Shown: positions 21,581 to 33,325 of the stretch, one piece after another
Layout: each line of letters starts with the position of its first letter
Position numbering within the stretch: the first letter of the stretch is position 1
NCBI GenBank assembly: GCA_030704615.1
Contig: CM060733.1
Coordinates: forward strand, 49,600,001-49,664,000
Direction of reading: 5' to 3'
DNA length: 64,000 nt
Source of the DNA: Takakia lepidozioides
Taxonomy: Eukaryota > Streptophyta > Takakiopsida > Takakiales > Takakiaceae
Made by a program: the position numbers and the translations under genes
Notes under the pieces: model-generated
Database searches by the model: none
Seen by the model: the letters and a program-made list of their open reading frames with translations, nothing else
What the model was told of the DNA's origin: nothing

Positions 21581-23339
21581 CTCACGGGGAACCATATAAA
21601 GCAAACACGGAGTAGCTTGGTAGCTTGGCAAACTTCGAAGATAATGTGTGCAATTCCATGCAGAGAAGTCTGAAGCTTTTGTAAGTGGTGGTGCCTTGCC
21701 ACTGCCAGGTGTGGAAACAGAAGAAGGGCCAAGCTTCTTTCAACCTTCGACAACTCTTGGGGGGTAGAGATGGGTTCCTTTGCAGGAGAATTGACGAGTC
21801 CCGCGTCGTTTAAGAGGAAATCCCCTCCTGCTGGAAGCTCCGTCAGTTCTAAGCTTTTTCCTTGGGGGGTGGAAGAGACAGATGTCAATTGGAGGTACAA
21901 GAGAAGTCTTCGCAAAGGAAAATCGAAGACCCAAAAGGAAGGGAGGCAGCGTATAATTGAACTGTAGTTTAGCCTTTAGCTTTAAGGCTCAGGTTCCCTG
22001 TCCATAAGCTTGTTGGACAGGCTGGCTCCATTGCAGCTGCGCACTCGGCTGATCGCTTTTTCCCTCTTCTTGGCTTGCACCTCTGCTGGAACTTTTCATA
22101 GAATTGCGTTAGGGTAGAAGCACCTATGGCTTAGTAAATTGCTATAGAGAGGAAAAAATCTGAATAGTATACTTGGTGGGGTCCACCATAGTGTCATTGG
22201 AAAGCTCTTGAGTGAGGCTTGTTTTTTTGTAGTTCGTGGCCAACGCTAATTTCGCCATTTTATGCATTTAATTGAGGGAGGATTGGAGGGACCCCATCAG
22301 TCGCATGTGGCCCACCGTGTTCTAGATATGGTCAGTTTCCATGGTCCATAATATTCTATATGTGCTGCAAGTTGCACCCATTATGGCTCATTATGATTCA
22401 TGTTTGGCCCATAAGAGATTTGCAGGAGCCTTTCATGGCGAAAGAAGGGATTATCCTAAAACAAATCAATTGCGTTATACAAATTTTATGAACACCTGTA
22501 ATTCATGGAAATCCTTGCAATTGATCAAAGATTTTCTCTCTTTGTCTTGTAGGTCTATTTTAGGGGGGATAGCAGTCGCGAGCATGTGAGCGTGAGTGAC
22601 CAATTTTTTTTAGGTTTGGACATGAGAATCTAATCAAACCTGTAGGTTTGGTGAGATTTATAGGTTCGACACCAATAATATGGCTTTGGATATAGGTTCG
22701 ATTTAGGTTCGGAAATAGGCTCGGACTTGGTTCTCCGGCAAACCACACATTGATTGTATAATATGTGGTTCGCTGGATAACTATATGATGCCGAACCTAA
22801 TCCCGACCCAAACTCCAAACCTAATAAAATACAAAATTAAATGCTCATATGTATAAATTAATGTGAGCATATATATATATATTAAAATTAAAAAGGGAAA
22901 CACCTGGGAGCGACCCTTGATAGAGAGAGGAGAAAATAACCTCTCACTAACCTCGCCGTAAGGCTTTCTGATGCGACACTGCGCAGAGAAGGGGGAATTT
23001 ATTGTATCTGAAAATCATAAATTGTGCTCACATAATATTCATTTTTGCTTTTATGCTCACCGAAAATTTGGTTTGCTCACCTGCTCACCAACTATCAACA
23101 CCCCTATTTTAGGTGTGCAAGGAAGCATTTTCGCTGCTTTGCTGAGCCTTGGTATCTGACAGACTGCATAAAATCTTGCAGCAGTGTTTATGCTGTTTGG
23201 TAGGTTGACCTATGGTGCTTGCCTAATATTGGTTGTTCTTTCCTGCTGGGCTCTGCTTAGCATGCAAAGCTTACCCTTCTTCTTTTCTTCTATCATTCTT
23301 TCTTATCTTGGCTTATGGTTTGGAGTGGAACCTCAGTAA
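21581..23339. other. No gene; GGTTCGG-type inverted repeats at 22610-22820
   Basis: Around 22610-22820 the motif GGTTCGATTTAGGTTCGG and its complement (CCGAACCTAATCCCGACCC) are arranged around AATCTAATCAAACC-type sequence, suggesting a small foldback element. The rest has no recognised gene. Confidence 0.35.
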
Positions 23340-23436
23340 TCTGTCTTATGGGTCTTTGTAAGGTTATTTTTTCCTTACCTTCTTAATAAAGTTTATCAGG
23401 GCTACAATCCCCATGTTCTCTAATTTGTTTTAAAAA
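23340..23436 (+). mobile_element. Possible 3' end of a LINE-type retroelement
   Basis: A segment with AATAAAGTTTATCAGGGCTA and then TCTCTAATTTG ends in an uninterrupted run of about 16 A. This is the layout of a 5'-truncated LINE or retrotransposed 3' UTR. No reverse-transcriptase sequence or target duplication was identified. Confidence 0.3.
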
Positions 23437-23728
23437 AAAAAAAAAAATCAAATTGGGGGAGTGTGTGCACAAGGGGCAGAATGGGGATGGGTATATGTGA
23501 GGCCAAAATCGATGTTTCCGTGCATATCTAAATTTGAGTGTTTGTCTTATTTGTGCATCTGTAGTTGCTTTTGAACTCCAGAAATAGTTAGAGAATTTGT
23601 GGTTGAGTACCGGGGATTGTGCCCATTTTTTGATATGGCCGGTTTTAGTGAGGCCATGACATGCTTGTGTGCTTCTGTTGCAAGGATTGTTGACATTATG
23701 TGGTTTTGAATCCACAACCATAAAAATA

Positions 23729-25143
23729 CACTACGTGGTATCTTATATTCAACTTTCCATTCATTTGTAGATGGTTTAGATTCCAACTTTACATTTTTTA
23801 GAAGGCCCTGCTAGTTAGCAGAGCCCACCAACGTGAGGTGGAGGCGAAAGAAACTCGTAAAAGACAGCCTTCACCATCTTTATATAGTGTCTCAAGGCGG
23901 CGGTGGAGCCTTCTAGAAGGGGCCATCGCCTCATCCTCCTTCTTCAAAGCTCTAGAACTAGAAAGAGGGCCCACCTTCCTACTTCTATACTAGCTTCCAT
24001 GTGGCCTCCATTCCTTCTTTCTTGCTTTACTTACTTCTTTCTTGCTTTACTTGATACCTCACAAGCCAAATTAACTTACCCCAACGCACACCCGTGCCAT
24101 CCCACTATCCGACCCTCCATATCTTATTTTTGGACCTTCAAAAGAATCCCTTGTTAATGAAATTGCTTTATATAGTGAAACATATGACCCTTGCTTAGAT
24201 TTAAAAAAGTTCACAATTTAATCCTTATTGAGCTAGCATATACTTTTTCTATGATACCCGTTCCATATTTTTTCTTTTTAGTGCAGGCAGGCCCTGGGTA
24301 TAGATTAGTTAGTAGTAGGTAATAAGTTGGAGGCAAGAGAGGCCACTCAGAGCAAGCCTCCCCTCCTTTACATACCCTCTTGGGGCGGCGCGCTCACCGT
24401 CTAAGTTAGAAGGCTGGTTCTCACCAAATGTGCACACTCTCATAGTTGGGCCCTAGACGTGGCCGGACACCTGTCCCATCGCTCTATTGCACGCTTTCCT
24501 GCATCCCTATTGGTCGCTACAATCATCGTTTTTTTGTTTTTGGGCCTTCAAAATTTCCCCCAACTGATGTTCAGTACTTTTTCATGTTGTTAATTGCATC
24601 CGACCGTACCTTGAAATATAACTCCACGGCATCTGGCCGTAGGAATTGGAATCTCACTAGTATCATTTTCTAGAGCATGAAAGGTTTATGCAACATTTGC
24701 AGAGTAGATTAATCTTATTGAAATTCCTAAATGGTTGAGCCAATTAATATTGAGTTCAAATTCCGCATATACTAATAGGGGCTGATCCTAACGGTCGAAA
24801 AAAGGTAGAAGATTGGACCGGCCAATGGGGACGGAGGGCAGGCCTGTTGGAATGGGTGACATACAAGGACAGCTGTAGAAGGTAGCATAGAAGTAGGACG
24901 GTTGGCCTGCTCATAGTCTAGAGCATTCCAGAAGCACGACTTAGGTGGTGGAGATGAGGCGGTGTGCCTTTCTAGAAGGCTCCACCACGGGAGTATATAA
25001 AGAGGGCAAGGGCTAAACTCTACCGGGTTTCCTCTGCCTCCACCTCACTTAGGTGGGCTCTGAAAGCAGGGCCCCCTTAGAAAAGTAAACCTAAACCATC
25101 TTCAAATGAATAGAAATGACAAATAAGTAGACTAGCCACTTGT
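23729..25143. mobile_element. Non-autonomous DNA transposon with about 230-bp terminal inverted repeats
   Basis: The left flank (23729-23960) and the reverse complement of the right flank (24910-25143) match over about 230 bp. Shared blocks are TTCATTTGNAGATGGTTTAG, GGCCCTGCT, AGAGCCCACC, GTGAGGTGGAGGC, TCTTTATATA and GGTGGAGCCTTCTAGAA. The left edge begins CACTACGTGG and the right (complement) CACAAGTGG. The interior has no coding sequence that I recognise. A target duplication was not found, so the exact ends and superfamily are uncertain. Confidence 0.65.
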
Positions 25144-26150
25144 GACTCCGGACCAAGATCAAGAAACATCGAGACCAACCAATTTAAAGCAAATTGGTCC
25201 GGATCCTGGTCCCTAATGTTTTTTCTCTTAATATTAATATTGTAGGGACCAAATTTCGCGGTGGTGTGCGTAAGGGCCTTGGGATCAAAACCAAGAAAAC
25301 TTAAATTGGGATGTATCACCTTCCACCTTTCCCACTTGACATATCGAGATTGGTTTTAGCCCCCGATCGACCCGGGGAAAAGGGTTTCTTCAAACGTGAC
25401 ACATATTTTTCTGGATTTATATTTGATTGAAAATTCGTCAAAAGCTAAGTTGTAGCCCCTAACAATGGCTTTTGAACCCCAGCTGCCCAAGGTGATTAGT
25501 GAAATTGGTAGAAAGTTATGGTGATCGACGCAACCCAAATGGTGAAATGCGAGATTGTCCCCATATATGCCTTGTCCCCTATCCCAAGCTTAGTGGCGGG
25601 GCTGCGCCTGGCCGCACTGGGGACATTGGACCCAAAGTGTCCCATGTATTGCCCATTGGATACACCATAAGAAACAAGGGACAGTGCAGAATTAGAGGTC
25701 AGGCAAGGGAAATCCATATCTGAGGGGGTTTGCAATGATGAATTCAATCAGAAATTCATGAGGACCTTCCCACTTGAATCACAACATTGCAATGTTCTTA
25801 AGTAAAAAAAGAAAAAAAAAAAGGTTCTTTCTTAGTTCTTAATTGATTTTCCCAGAAATCATTCCCAGGTTTTTCCCAAAATCCAAAAAGGTGGCAAAAT
25901 ACAGAAAATGCAGATGTGCACCCCCGCAATCACTACAAAGGAGGTATATGCAAATGTTGTCCAAGAACTCTGAAAAATTAGGAGAAGCCGGCTAACATCA
26001 TGAGGTGGCATTTGGGACCCTTATATGCAGGCGGCGGGTGGCACTCCTCCACGGAACCATGGGTGATCCATGATCCCTACCCGCATATATATATATATAT
26101 ATGAGACACCAACCCAAGTTTGCGTAAATAAGAGCCTCTTCCCTTTGCGG
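25144..26150. other. No recognised gene; short homopolymer and TA runs
   Basis: Only short open frames. An A-rich run lies at about 25804-25821 and a (TA)n microsatellite at 26086-26102, just before the hAT-type element. No homology seen. Confidence 0.4.
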
Positions 26151-26158
26151 GTACGGAC

Positions 26159-26665
26159 CAGTGTTGGACTGGTATATAGGTGAAGGACTGATATAAAGTA
26201 CTGGTATATGCACTGATATTAGATACCAGACCGGTCTGGTATCGTTTGGGAGAATACTTGGTCATATACCAGACCAGGCTGGTATCAGTTTTTTCATACC
26301 AGCCACAATACTAGTACTTCCCCGCAGTCTACCTCATTTACTCTGGTATGTGTACCATATTAATTTATGTGTACATTTGCCTATACAATTGTATTTATGT
26401 ATATTTACTTCTAAAGCCATCTTGAATTACAAGTTTATCAAATAGCAAATATCAAGTGAAAATAAATACAATACACATAAAGGATGATACCAGAGTTGAT
26501 ACCTCATACCAGCTGGTATTGTGGTCATGATACTCATACTCATACCAGTATTTGGATGAATATACATCCACCATTATATAGACCAGACTGGTATGAAAAA
26601 TTTGTGATACGCCTGGTACCAGGACCAGACTGGTATGTAAAAAACTTGATACCAGTCCAACCCTG
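26159..26665. mobile_element. 507-bp non-autonomous hAT element with 8-bp target duplication
   Basis: The element starts CAGTGTTGGACTGGTAT and ends with the reverse complement of CAGGGTTGGACTGGTAT, a 17-bp inverted repeat with one mismatch. It is flanked by perfect 8-bp duplications GTACGGAC (26151-26158 and 26666-26673), the hAT hallmark. The interior is rich in ATACCAG/CTGGTAT palindromes and encodes nothing. A second member of this family surrounds the large MULE at 32.9-50.0 kb. Confidence 0.85.
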
Positions 26666-27030
26666 GTACGGACCGACCCCTTTTGGAGGGTACCCACAAG
26701 AAGAAAGGGTGGGAGGTCGCCCAAGGCTCCAAACATGGGACACATGGGTCCCTCAAAGGTGTCCCCATGGGACTTGAAGCATGGGACACATGGGTCCCTC
26801 AAAAGATGGGAACTGTAGGAATGAATGAGGGAAAGTTTTGGATGGGCAGAAAGAGGGTGCGGTGTGATGGATGAGTGCGTGACACACAGGGCAGGTTCCT
26901 TTGAGTGTCTCAGTCTGCAAGGAAGGCAGAGGAGGACTGGAGTTGATTTTGCAGGAGAGGATCCTTTGTGTGAGAGAAACTGCAATTCTTAGCTGTCTGT
27001 GGCAGAAGGGATCTAGAAAGAAGGGGAATT

Positions 27031-28192
27031 ATGATGTCGTCGGCACAGCTCCGTCTCATGTCAGATTTGAAGGCCATTCGGCAGGAGCCCCCTGAGGTTT
27101 GGAATCTGTGATTGATCGATTGATTGTTTTGGGCAGTCTCGTGTGATTCATGGGGTTTTGTGATCTGGGTTTTCTGCAGATGTTGGTGTCTGGATGGTGT
27201 GAGTAAGCACCGTGGATGTGGGGTGCTGGGTGGAGACCTGATGCTTTGAGGGATACTGGTGGACTGATACTGACTGGTGCTTCAGGGTTGCAGCGCAAGT
27301 CCTCATGGCGAGGAGAATCTGTTTGTCTGGGGAGCAACTGTCTTTGGTCCAGACGAAACTCCTTGGGAAGGTAATGTTTTGTGAAGTGTTCCTGCGACGA
27401 GAAGAAGGTTGTGTTATCAAATCTTTGGTTGCTGGTGGTTGTTTGATGTAATTTGCAGAGGCTGATGCGACTTCGTTGTCAACAGGTGGGATATTCTGTC
27501 TACGTCTGATTTTTGGGGAGTACTATCCAGAAAAGCCACCTCGCGTGCGGTTCACCTCTGATGTTTTCCATGCAAATGGTAAGATTTCAATCTTTCTTTC
27601 CGAAGGAATCATGTAACAGACGGAAAGTGTGCAAAAATCTGACGTGTGAGATGTGGAATTTGTGGCAACAATCAGTGTACAGTGATGGGACTCTGTGCAT
27701 GGACGTTCTTCAGGATAATTGGTCCCCTTGCCAAAACGTGTCGACGATTTTGACCTCGATACAGGTGAGTTATGCTGTCCTGCACGCATTTGCCCTAGTG
27801 GGTTTACCAGTCCTCGTTGGATGCTGTACAGTACGGGAGCTCCGGCTCAGCATACGTTATTTAATATGTAGCAGGATCCATTCATGTTGGTAATCTGATA
27901 CCCTTGTTTTGTATGTGATGCTGTTCTATCAGTCTCTGTTGACGGATCCGAATCCCGCAAGTCCAGCCAACCCTGAGGCTGCACAGTTATATCAGAGTGA
28001 CATCCAAGCCTACAACAGGTGAGGTCCTGTGAGCTTTGTTGATTGCTGGTACTACTAATTGAAGGTTGTGATGGATGTAAAAGGAAATTAGCCTGAGTAC
28101 GCCTAGGATGTGGGGTATCAATTGACATGTCTGAGTGCATGGACAGGAGGGTGCGGCAATGTGTGCGCAAGTCATTGGAGTGTGAATCATGA
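27031..28192 (+). CDS. RAD6-type ubiquitin-conjugating enzyme E2, six exons
   Basis: Exons 27031-27096, 27286-27370, 27486-27578, 27676-27764, 27933-28018 and 28147-28192 join in phase through GT-AG introns to give 154 residues, the length of RAD6/UBE2A proteins. They show RLMSDLKAIRQEPPEG, GATVFGPDETPWEGG, YYPEKPPRVRFTSDVF, active-site Cys in SDGTLCMDVLQDNWSP, and the RAD6-type STILTSIQSLLTDPNPASP. RAD6 E2s load ubiquitin on this Cys and pass it to histone H2B or PCNA with their E3 partners. The usual HPN tripeptide is HAN here (FHANVY). ATG codons at 27031 and 27034 could both serve. The tail ends RQCVRKSLECES. Confidence 0.88.
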
Positions 28193-30764
28193 CATCCAGA
28201 AACCTCGACTAGTAGTCTGGGTATAACCTCAACCTGGGTCCATGCACTTGAAATGTTCATGTCTGAATTTTCCTGTGGCATAGAGCAGGCTGCTAGAGTT
28301 GCATGAAAAAGTAGGGTTGTGGTGTGTGTTCTTTGCTTGCCTCCCCTACTGCCTGAAGGTAGGGAGTCCACGTAGGTTTACTGGCCTTGCATAGGGCATG
28401 TGCACCAGTTGTATTTTTAGTTGTAGTCTTGTGTCTGAAGTCATTGTATGGACTTTGAATTGCTTGCGAACATGTTCAAAATAGGCTCGATGTTCTCATG
28501 CCAATTTCCAGAATGTCAAATTTCAGTTTGTGACTTCAACTCACTGGCTAGCTGGTTGCAAAGCTGTTTGACTATTTGTGATAACTGAATTTCCTTGGTG
28601 AGGTGTGGAAATTATCATCTGTAGTAGTTTATGACTGCTATTTATGCATACAAACCTTGAATGGCGAAAGTTCTTTCCAATGTTGGGTTTGAGCCTTGAT
28701 CAAGATTTGTTTGTGTAAAATATAAATTGTACACAGTTTTCCTGCCACTCCTTGAATTCACTGGCATGAAAGAGGAAAGAAGCTTCACTGGCAGATCTCC
28801 TTGCCTGCTTTCTCAGCCAAGTTTGTCTCCCCTTTTCATTGTGTACAAGGGACCTGGCGTCCAAGATGTCTGCAAGTGAGCTCGGAAGGTTATTTCCGTG
28901 ATTCCTCTTCAGAGAACATTTCAGTAGTATGCGTCGGTAAGTTCTTGGTATTGTCAGTCTTCGGTGGGCATGTGGGTGAAATGATCTCTTCAGCATGTGC
29001 AACCGTAATGTTGTCTCTGGATGTGTTTCACATGGGACTCCACTATTTACTTTGTGATTAGGGCTTGAGCACCTCAGTTCCATTTGAAGTATAAGAGGGG
29101 AACGGGATACCTAAAGGACTGAATGTAAGTGATAACAGTGCAGGACCCAAGTTTGAGGGTGTTGTATGTTCCAATTGTGTCATCTGCATGTCCTGCTTGA
29201 CTGTTTTGCTGTTTTTCTTTTATTTGCGGTGTAGACACTGGGCTGTGAATTGTTGCCCAAGTGTATCTCATGCGGCGTCGTTAATTGTCAGAAGTGGATG
29301 TTGAAATGAGTGTTCTTGAAAGGTATGTGAATTATTCATTTGGCCCTTTACGTAGTGGTGTCCAAGACGAACTCAGAACTAACACTTGATGTTGATGTAT
29401 TCTAGTACTGATGGGATGTATCGAAACTTCAACGCGTTCATGATGAGATATGGGCAAAGGCCTGCACATTTTTCAAGTTTGAAATCGTACAAGGATTGGT
29501 CCCCAAAATTTCTGTAAAGTATGCTTTCTTTTGGCAGCAGTTTGTTGGTACTATTGAAATCAAGAGGTTGTCCCCAGCTACATATTGTTGAAGCTGCAAG
29601 GCAACATCTGTTTTCGATTTCCCACCTGTGGTGCTCCAATGACTGATGATTCAGTACTGTGAACTTCAATGCACAATGTTCAAGTGCAGGCTTGGATGCA
29701 CCACATGCTGTTATGCAGAACATGAAGCTCTTTTGTAATCCGGTGCCACACGAAATCTGACCAATGCAAGTATTTGTTTGATAATGAATTCACTTTGTTA
29801 GGTGCCTCCTGCAATAGCTCCTGCAGCTCACATAGGCTCCAACATTCCCACTCTGGAAGGATTTCATCTGAAAGCCAAAATTCACATACTGGATAGGCAC
29901 TCAAAAAATTCTTTCCACTCACTGATCTGCCAACAGCTGCAGTATCTACAAAGTCTATTGGAGGTTCCATGAGTCCCCCTCCACATGACACAGTCTAGCA
30001 ACAACGATTTGCTGTTGCTTTCTGCTCACATCCGCCATAACTTCTTGTTGCAGCTCATGACGCCCCAACAGTGTTGTTCTGACGTGCCATGCTTGTGCAT
30101 TTAGGATGCGATTCCATGGCCGCAACGTTCGTGCACACGATGCTCTTGCTTCTGAATTGGAATTTCCATCTGTGCCCTCTCACTACATGCCATGGGGTCC
30201 ATGCCCATGCCTCTCTTGCTTTGCAACAAGCTAACTAGGTAATTTAGGCCCCACGAAAAGTGAGATACCTGCTTACGTATACCTTCTTGCAGCACACTGT
30301 TTTGGAGTTACCCAAGTGGAGAAGAAGGGCTTGCATATCATTGAGCATGGGGCCAGCTCCTGCCACTCTTGCCACCTTGCATGCTGCTTACTTGTCTCCC
30401 GCGAGGCCCGATCTCTGCACTCCCACCAAACCATCCTTTGCTTGGATGAACCCTGTCCCACTCCGGGATCTGATTCCTGTAGGTAGAAACAGGATCCTCA
30501 CGAAGGAATGGCCACGCGGCTCGGGCCATGGCCAGTGCACACAGGGCGCGTGGCTGAAGAGCTGGGCGCGGGGAAGCTTCGGCTTTTTCTCGAAGAAAGT
30601 TTTTTCTTGTCTTGGATGTCGGCCGCTCATCTGCAATCCACCGCCCACGTTTGTTGCCGCTTCGAGCTCCTTTTTCTGCATTTGGGTGCTTCAGTCTTTA
30701 TATAATCATCACTTCGTTTTGTCTCGGTCCTCGCTGCGTGCTACAGCTATTGTATTCGTCTGTT
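28193..30764. other. Intergenic, no recognised gene
   Basis: This holds the 3' region of the E2 gene and the 5' region of the CYSTM gene. I found only scattered short open frames with no homology and no notable repeats. Confidence 0.4.
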
Positions 30765-30803
30765 GAGAGAGAGCGAACGAGAGAGAGAGAGAGAGAGAGA
30801 GAG
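30765..30803 (+). repeat. (GA)n tract in the CYSTM gene 5' leader
   Basis: A nearly pure GA run lies about 50-90 bases before the start codon. GA/CT tracts are common in plant core promoters and 5' UTRs. Confidence 0.8.
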
Positions 30804-30853
30804 TTGGGTGTGTTTGTGTGTGTAAGAGACATCAGCCGTGCTTGCTGCTAATC

Positions 30854-31472
30854 ATGGACCAACAGAAGGGATACGGTTACCCTCCTCAAGGATACCCACC
30901 TCAGGGGTACCCTCCCCAGCAGCCTTATGGCTACCCTCCTCAAGGTGTGTTGATCAATCGTATGTTTTGTCGATCCTCTGCCCTCCGGTTAGACACTTGT
31001 TTTTGTGGAGTTCTGCTGATTGTAACTTCATCTGCAGGCCTGCTCGGACATGTGTTTGAATTGGGTAACAGATGTTATGGTGCAATATTTGTTTGACAGG
31101 TTATCCACCTCAACCGCAGGGTTATTATCATCAAGCGCCACCAGTTATGCCTCCCCCTGCTTACCTGCCGCAACAGCCCACAAGAGGCGGTGGCGGTTTT
31201 CTTGAAGGATGGTATGTTTGCTCTTCTCGTGTCCTAGGTCTTCGCCTCCTTGAGACGTTTGATATGGTGTAATTTGGCTCGCATGGTGTCATATGTGTTT
31301 GGTCATGCGTTGGCAAGTGCCCATAGGAGATTATAGAGACGTCATTTGTACGCAGAAGTTGTCAGCTTCTGATGATTTGATGATTGTCTTGATCATGTGC
31401 AGCCTGGCTGCCCTGTGCTGTTGCTGTTTACTGGACGACTGTTGCTGCGACCCAACAATTTTTATTAATTGA
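30854..31472 (+). CDS. CYSTM family cysteine-rich tail-anchored protein, three exons
   Basis: Exons 30854-30944, 31100-31211 and 31403-31472 join in phase (1, then 2) to a 90-residue protein. The first two exons are low-complexity: MDQQKGYGYPPQGYPPQ and PPAYLPQQPTRGGGG. The C-terminal exon is a short cysteine-rich hydrophobic segment, GCLAALCCCCLLDDCCCD (first Gly from exon 2). This YPPQGYPP-plus-CYSTM layout is typical of plant cysteine-rich transmembrane-module proteins, small membrane-anchored proteins linked to stress tolerance. All three introns' borders are GT-AG. A molecular function is not known from sequence. Confidence 0.88.
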
Positions 31473-32912
31473 TGTGGTATAACCCTGCCTGAAGATCTTC
31501 GGACATTATCCGCTGTTAGCTCGACACTCCACGGGACACTCTCGAATAACGTACTCATTCAGTTCGGTGAGGGTTTTGTCAATGTAGAACGAACTGAAGA
31601 TGGACAATGTTACTGTGTAGTCATGTCTAGTTCTATTTGGTGATTGAAGCAGGTGGATAGTAGCAGTAGTTTTTGCAGTAGTTTGACTGCCAATTCTTTG
31701 AAAGCAGTTATTGCCATCCTTGGTCTGGAGTTTGTGGAGATTGTAAATACTGGAGTTTCAATGGAATTGAACTTCTAAAGCAGGGTTGTGCAGTAATTAG
31801 AGTGGTCCTGAAATGTGTGCACAAGTATAAGACAAATTTGTCAGTTAAAAGATAAAAAACTTTCCTCTCTTAGCCCTTTCTCTGAGCATATTACAATCTT
31901 CATGAGTATTCCCTTTGGAGTTGATTTTGGAAAGATAAATTTTTGGACAGTATCCCCCTAGACTTCGGACACAAGATGGGATTATGTATGAATGTGCCAT
32001 GTTCTTGAATCATCCATTTGTATATCCTTCATATTCTTTGTGGTTCATATCATGGAAGTTATGCAAGTCTTAGGGAATTAGTTCGGTGTCGTGGAGTTGT
32101 CATTTCATCCACATTGATTGTAACATGTTTCCCAAGCAATGCATTCTTCTCGCGCCAGCGTTTGTATTCGGCATTATGTTGCCCCACCCCCATTCTTGCA
32201 GCCTTGCACAGAAGCACAACAATTGCTGATGGGAGTTACCTTGGAGTGAACTTTGGTGACAAGCCTGCAAGATGTGCAATGTACCTGTTCGTAGTAAGCA
32301 GCATGTTGTGCATGCCTTGTAACTTGCCTATGACAATCTCCAAGTTGGGGGCTTTGTTGCAAAGCTTTTACTGCCTGTGGCTGTACATACTACTAGACCC
32401 CGGATGTTGGAGGATAGTACTTCAAAACTTACATCATTTGCCCTATAGGTTTCTGCCCTCTCATGACTGAGTTTGTGTCAGTGTTCACGCCAGCGATACT
32501 ACTACAAGATTCACAATATTCAGAAGTGGGCCAATCTCAATTACTATGGCATATAAACACTTTTATATGCCTAGAGAGTGGAGCTAGAAACCATCATGCT
32601 GTTCACAGACTCACCCTTTGGCTTGCCATAGTTCAAAGACCATTGACCCCTAGAGAAAGCGAATGTACTCATAAGATGTTTGCCGTAGTCCCAAGAGAGG
32701 GAGAGAGAGAGACAGAGAGGTGGGGGGGTGGGGGGAGAGAGATTCAAGTAGAAGTTAGTGTCAGTAAGTGCCACTTCCCCTTGTGAGTAGGGCCTCCTGT
32801 GGGGGTAGGTTATTATGAGGCCCTTCACAAAGTTGAACTGCAACTACAAGAGTCCTTTTAAACCAACCGAATTGAAACTGTGGCGAAAGGAGAGAGAAAA
32901 GGAATCAATGTG
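31473..32912. other. Intergenic, no recognised gene
   Basis: Downstream region of the CYSTM gene. A GA-rich purine tract lies at about 32698-32742. No other feature was seen. Confidence 0.4.
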
Positions 32913-33055
32913 GTAACATCCAGTGTTGGTCTGGTATCTTGAATTGGAAATACCATAAGGGTCCTGGTATGCCGTGCTGAATTTTTTTAAGGCAGGTAGG
33001 TTTTCCAATAATGCAGCCCCTGATTTTTTAAAGTATGAATCTGGTATGCATAGAG

Positions 33056-33325
33056 GCCTCTCATTTTAAGATAATAGGGTCTGCAATGGGCACGTGCGAT
33101 GTGCCCGGCTCCCCCTTCCCCCGCCCACGCCCCCGTCCGTTGCGCGGCCAGTCCCCCGCCCATGAGTCCGTTGCCCTCCAGTCTGCCAGTCGGCCAGTCC
33201 CCCGCCCATGAGTCCGCTGCCCAGCAGTCTGCCAGTCCGCCGGTCTGCCCGCCAGTCCGCTGACGGCGCAGGATCTCCACCGTCCATTCCCATAACCCAT
33301 CCGAGCCCTCCATTTTTAGGGCTGC
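33056..33325 (+). repeat. Left terminal inverted repeat of the MULE
   Basis: Pairs with 49198-49446. Both ends share the outer 28 bases, ATGGGCACGTGCGATGTG, then a C-rich part and an inner block from GACGGCGCAGGATCTCCACC to CCATTTTTAGGGCTGC. The left copy holds one extra set of GCCAGTCCCCCGCCCATGAG repeats. AGTCYGCTG motifs already occur inside the TIR, oriented inward. Confidence 0.9.
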
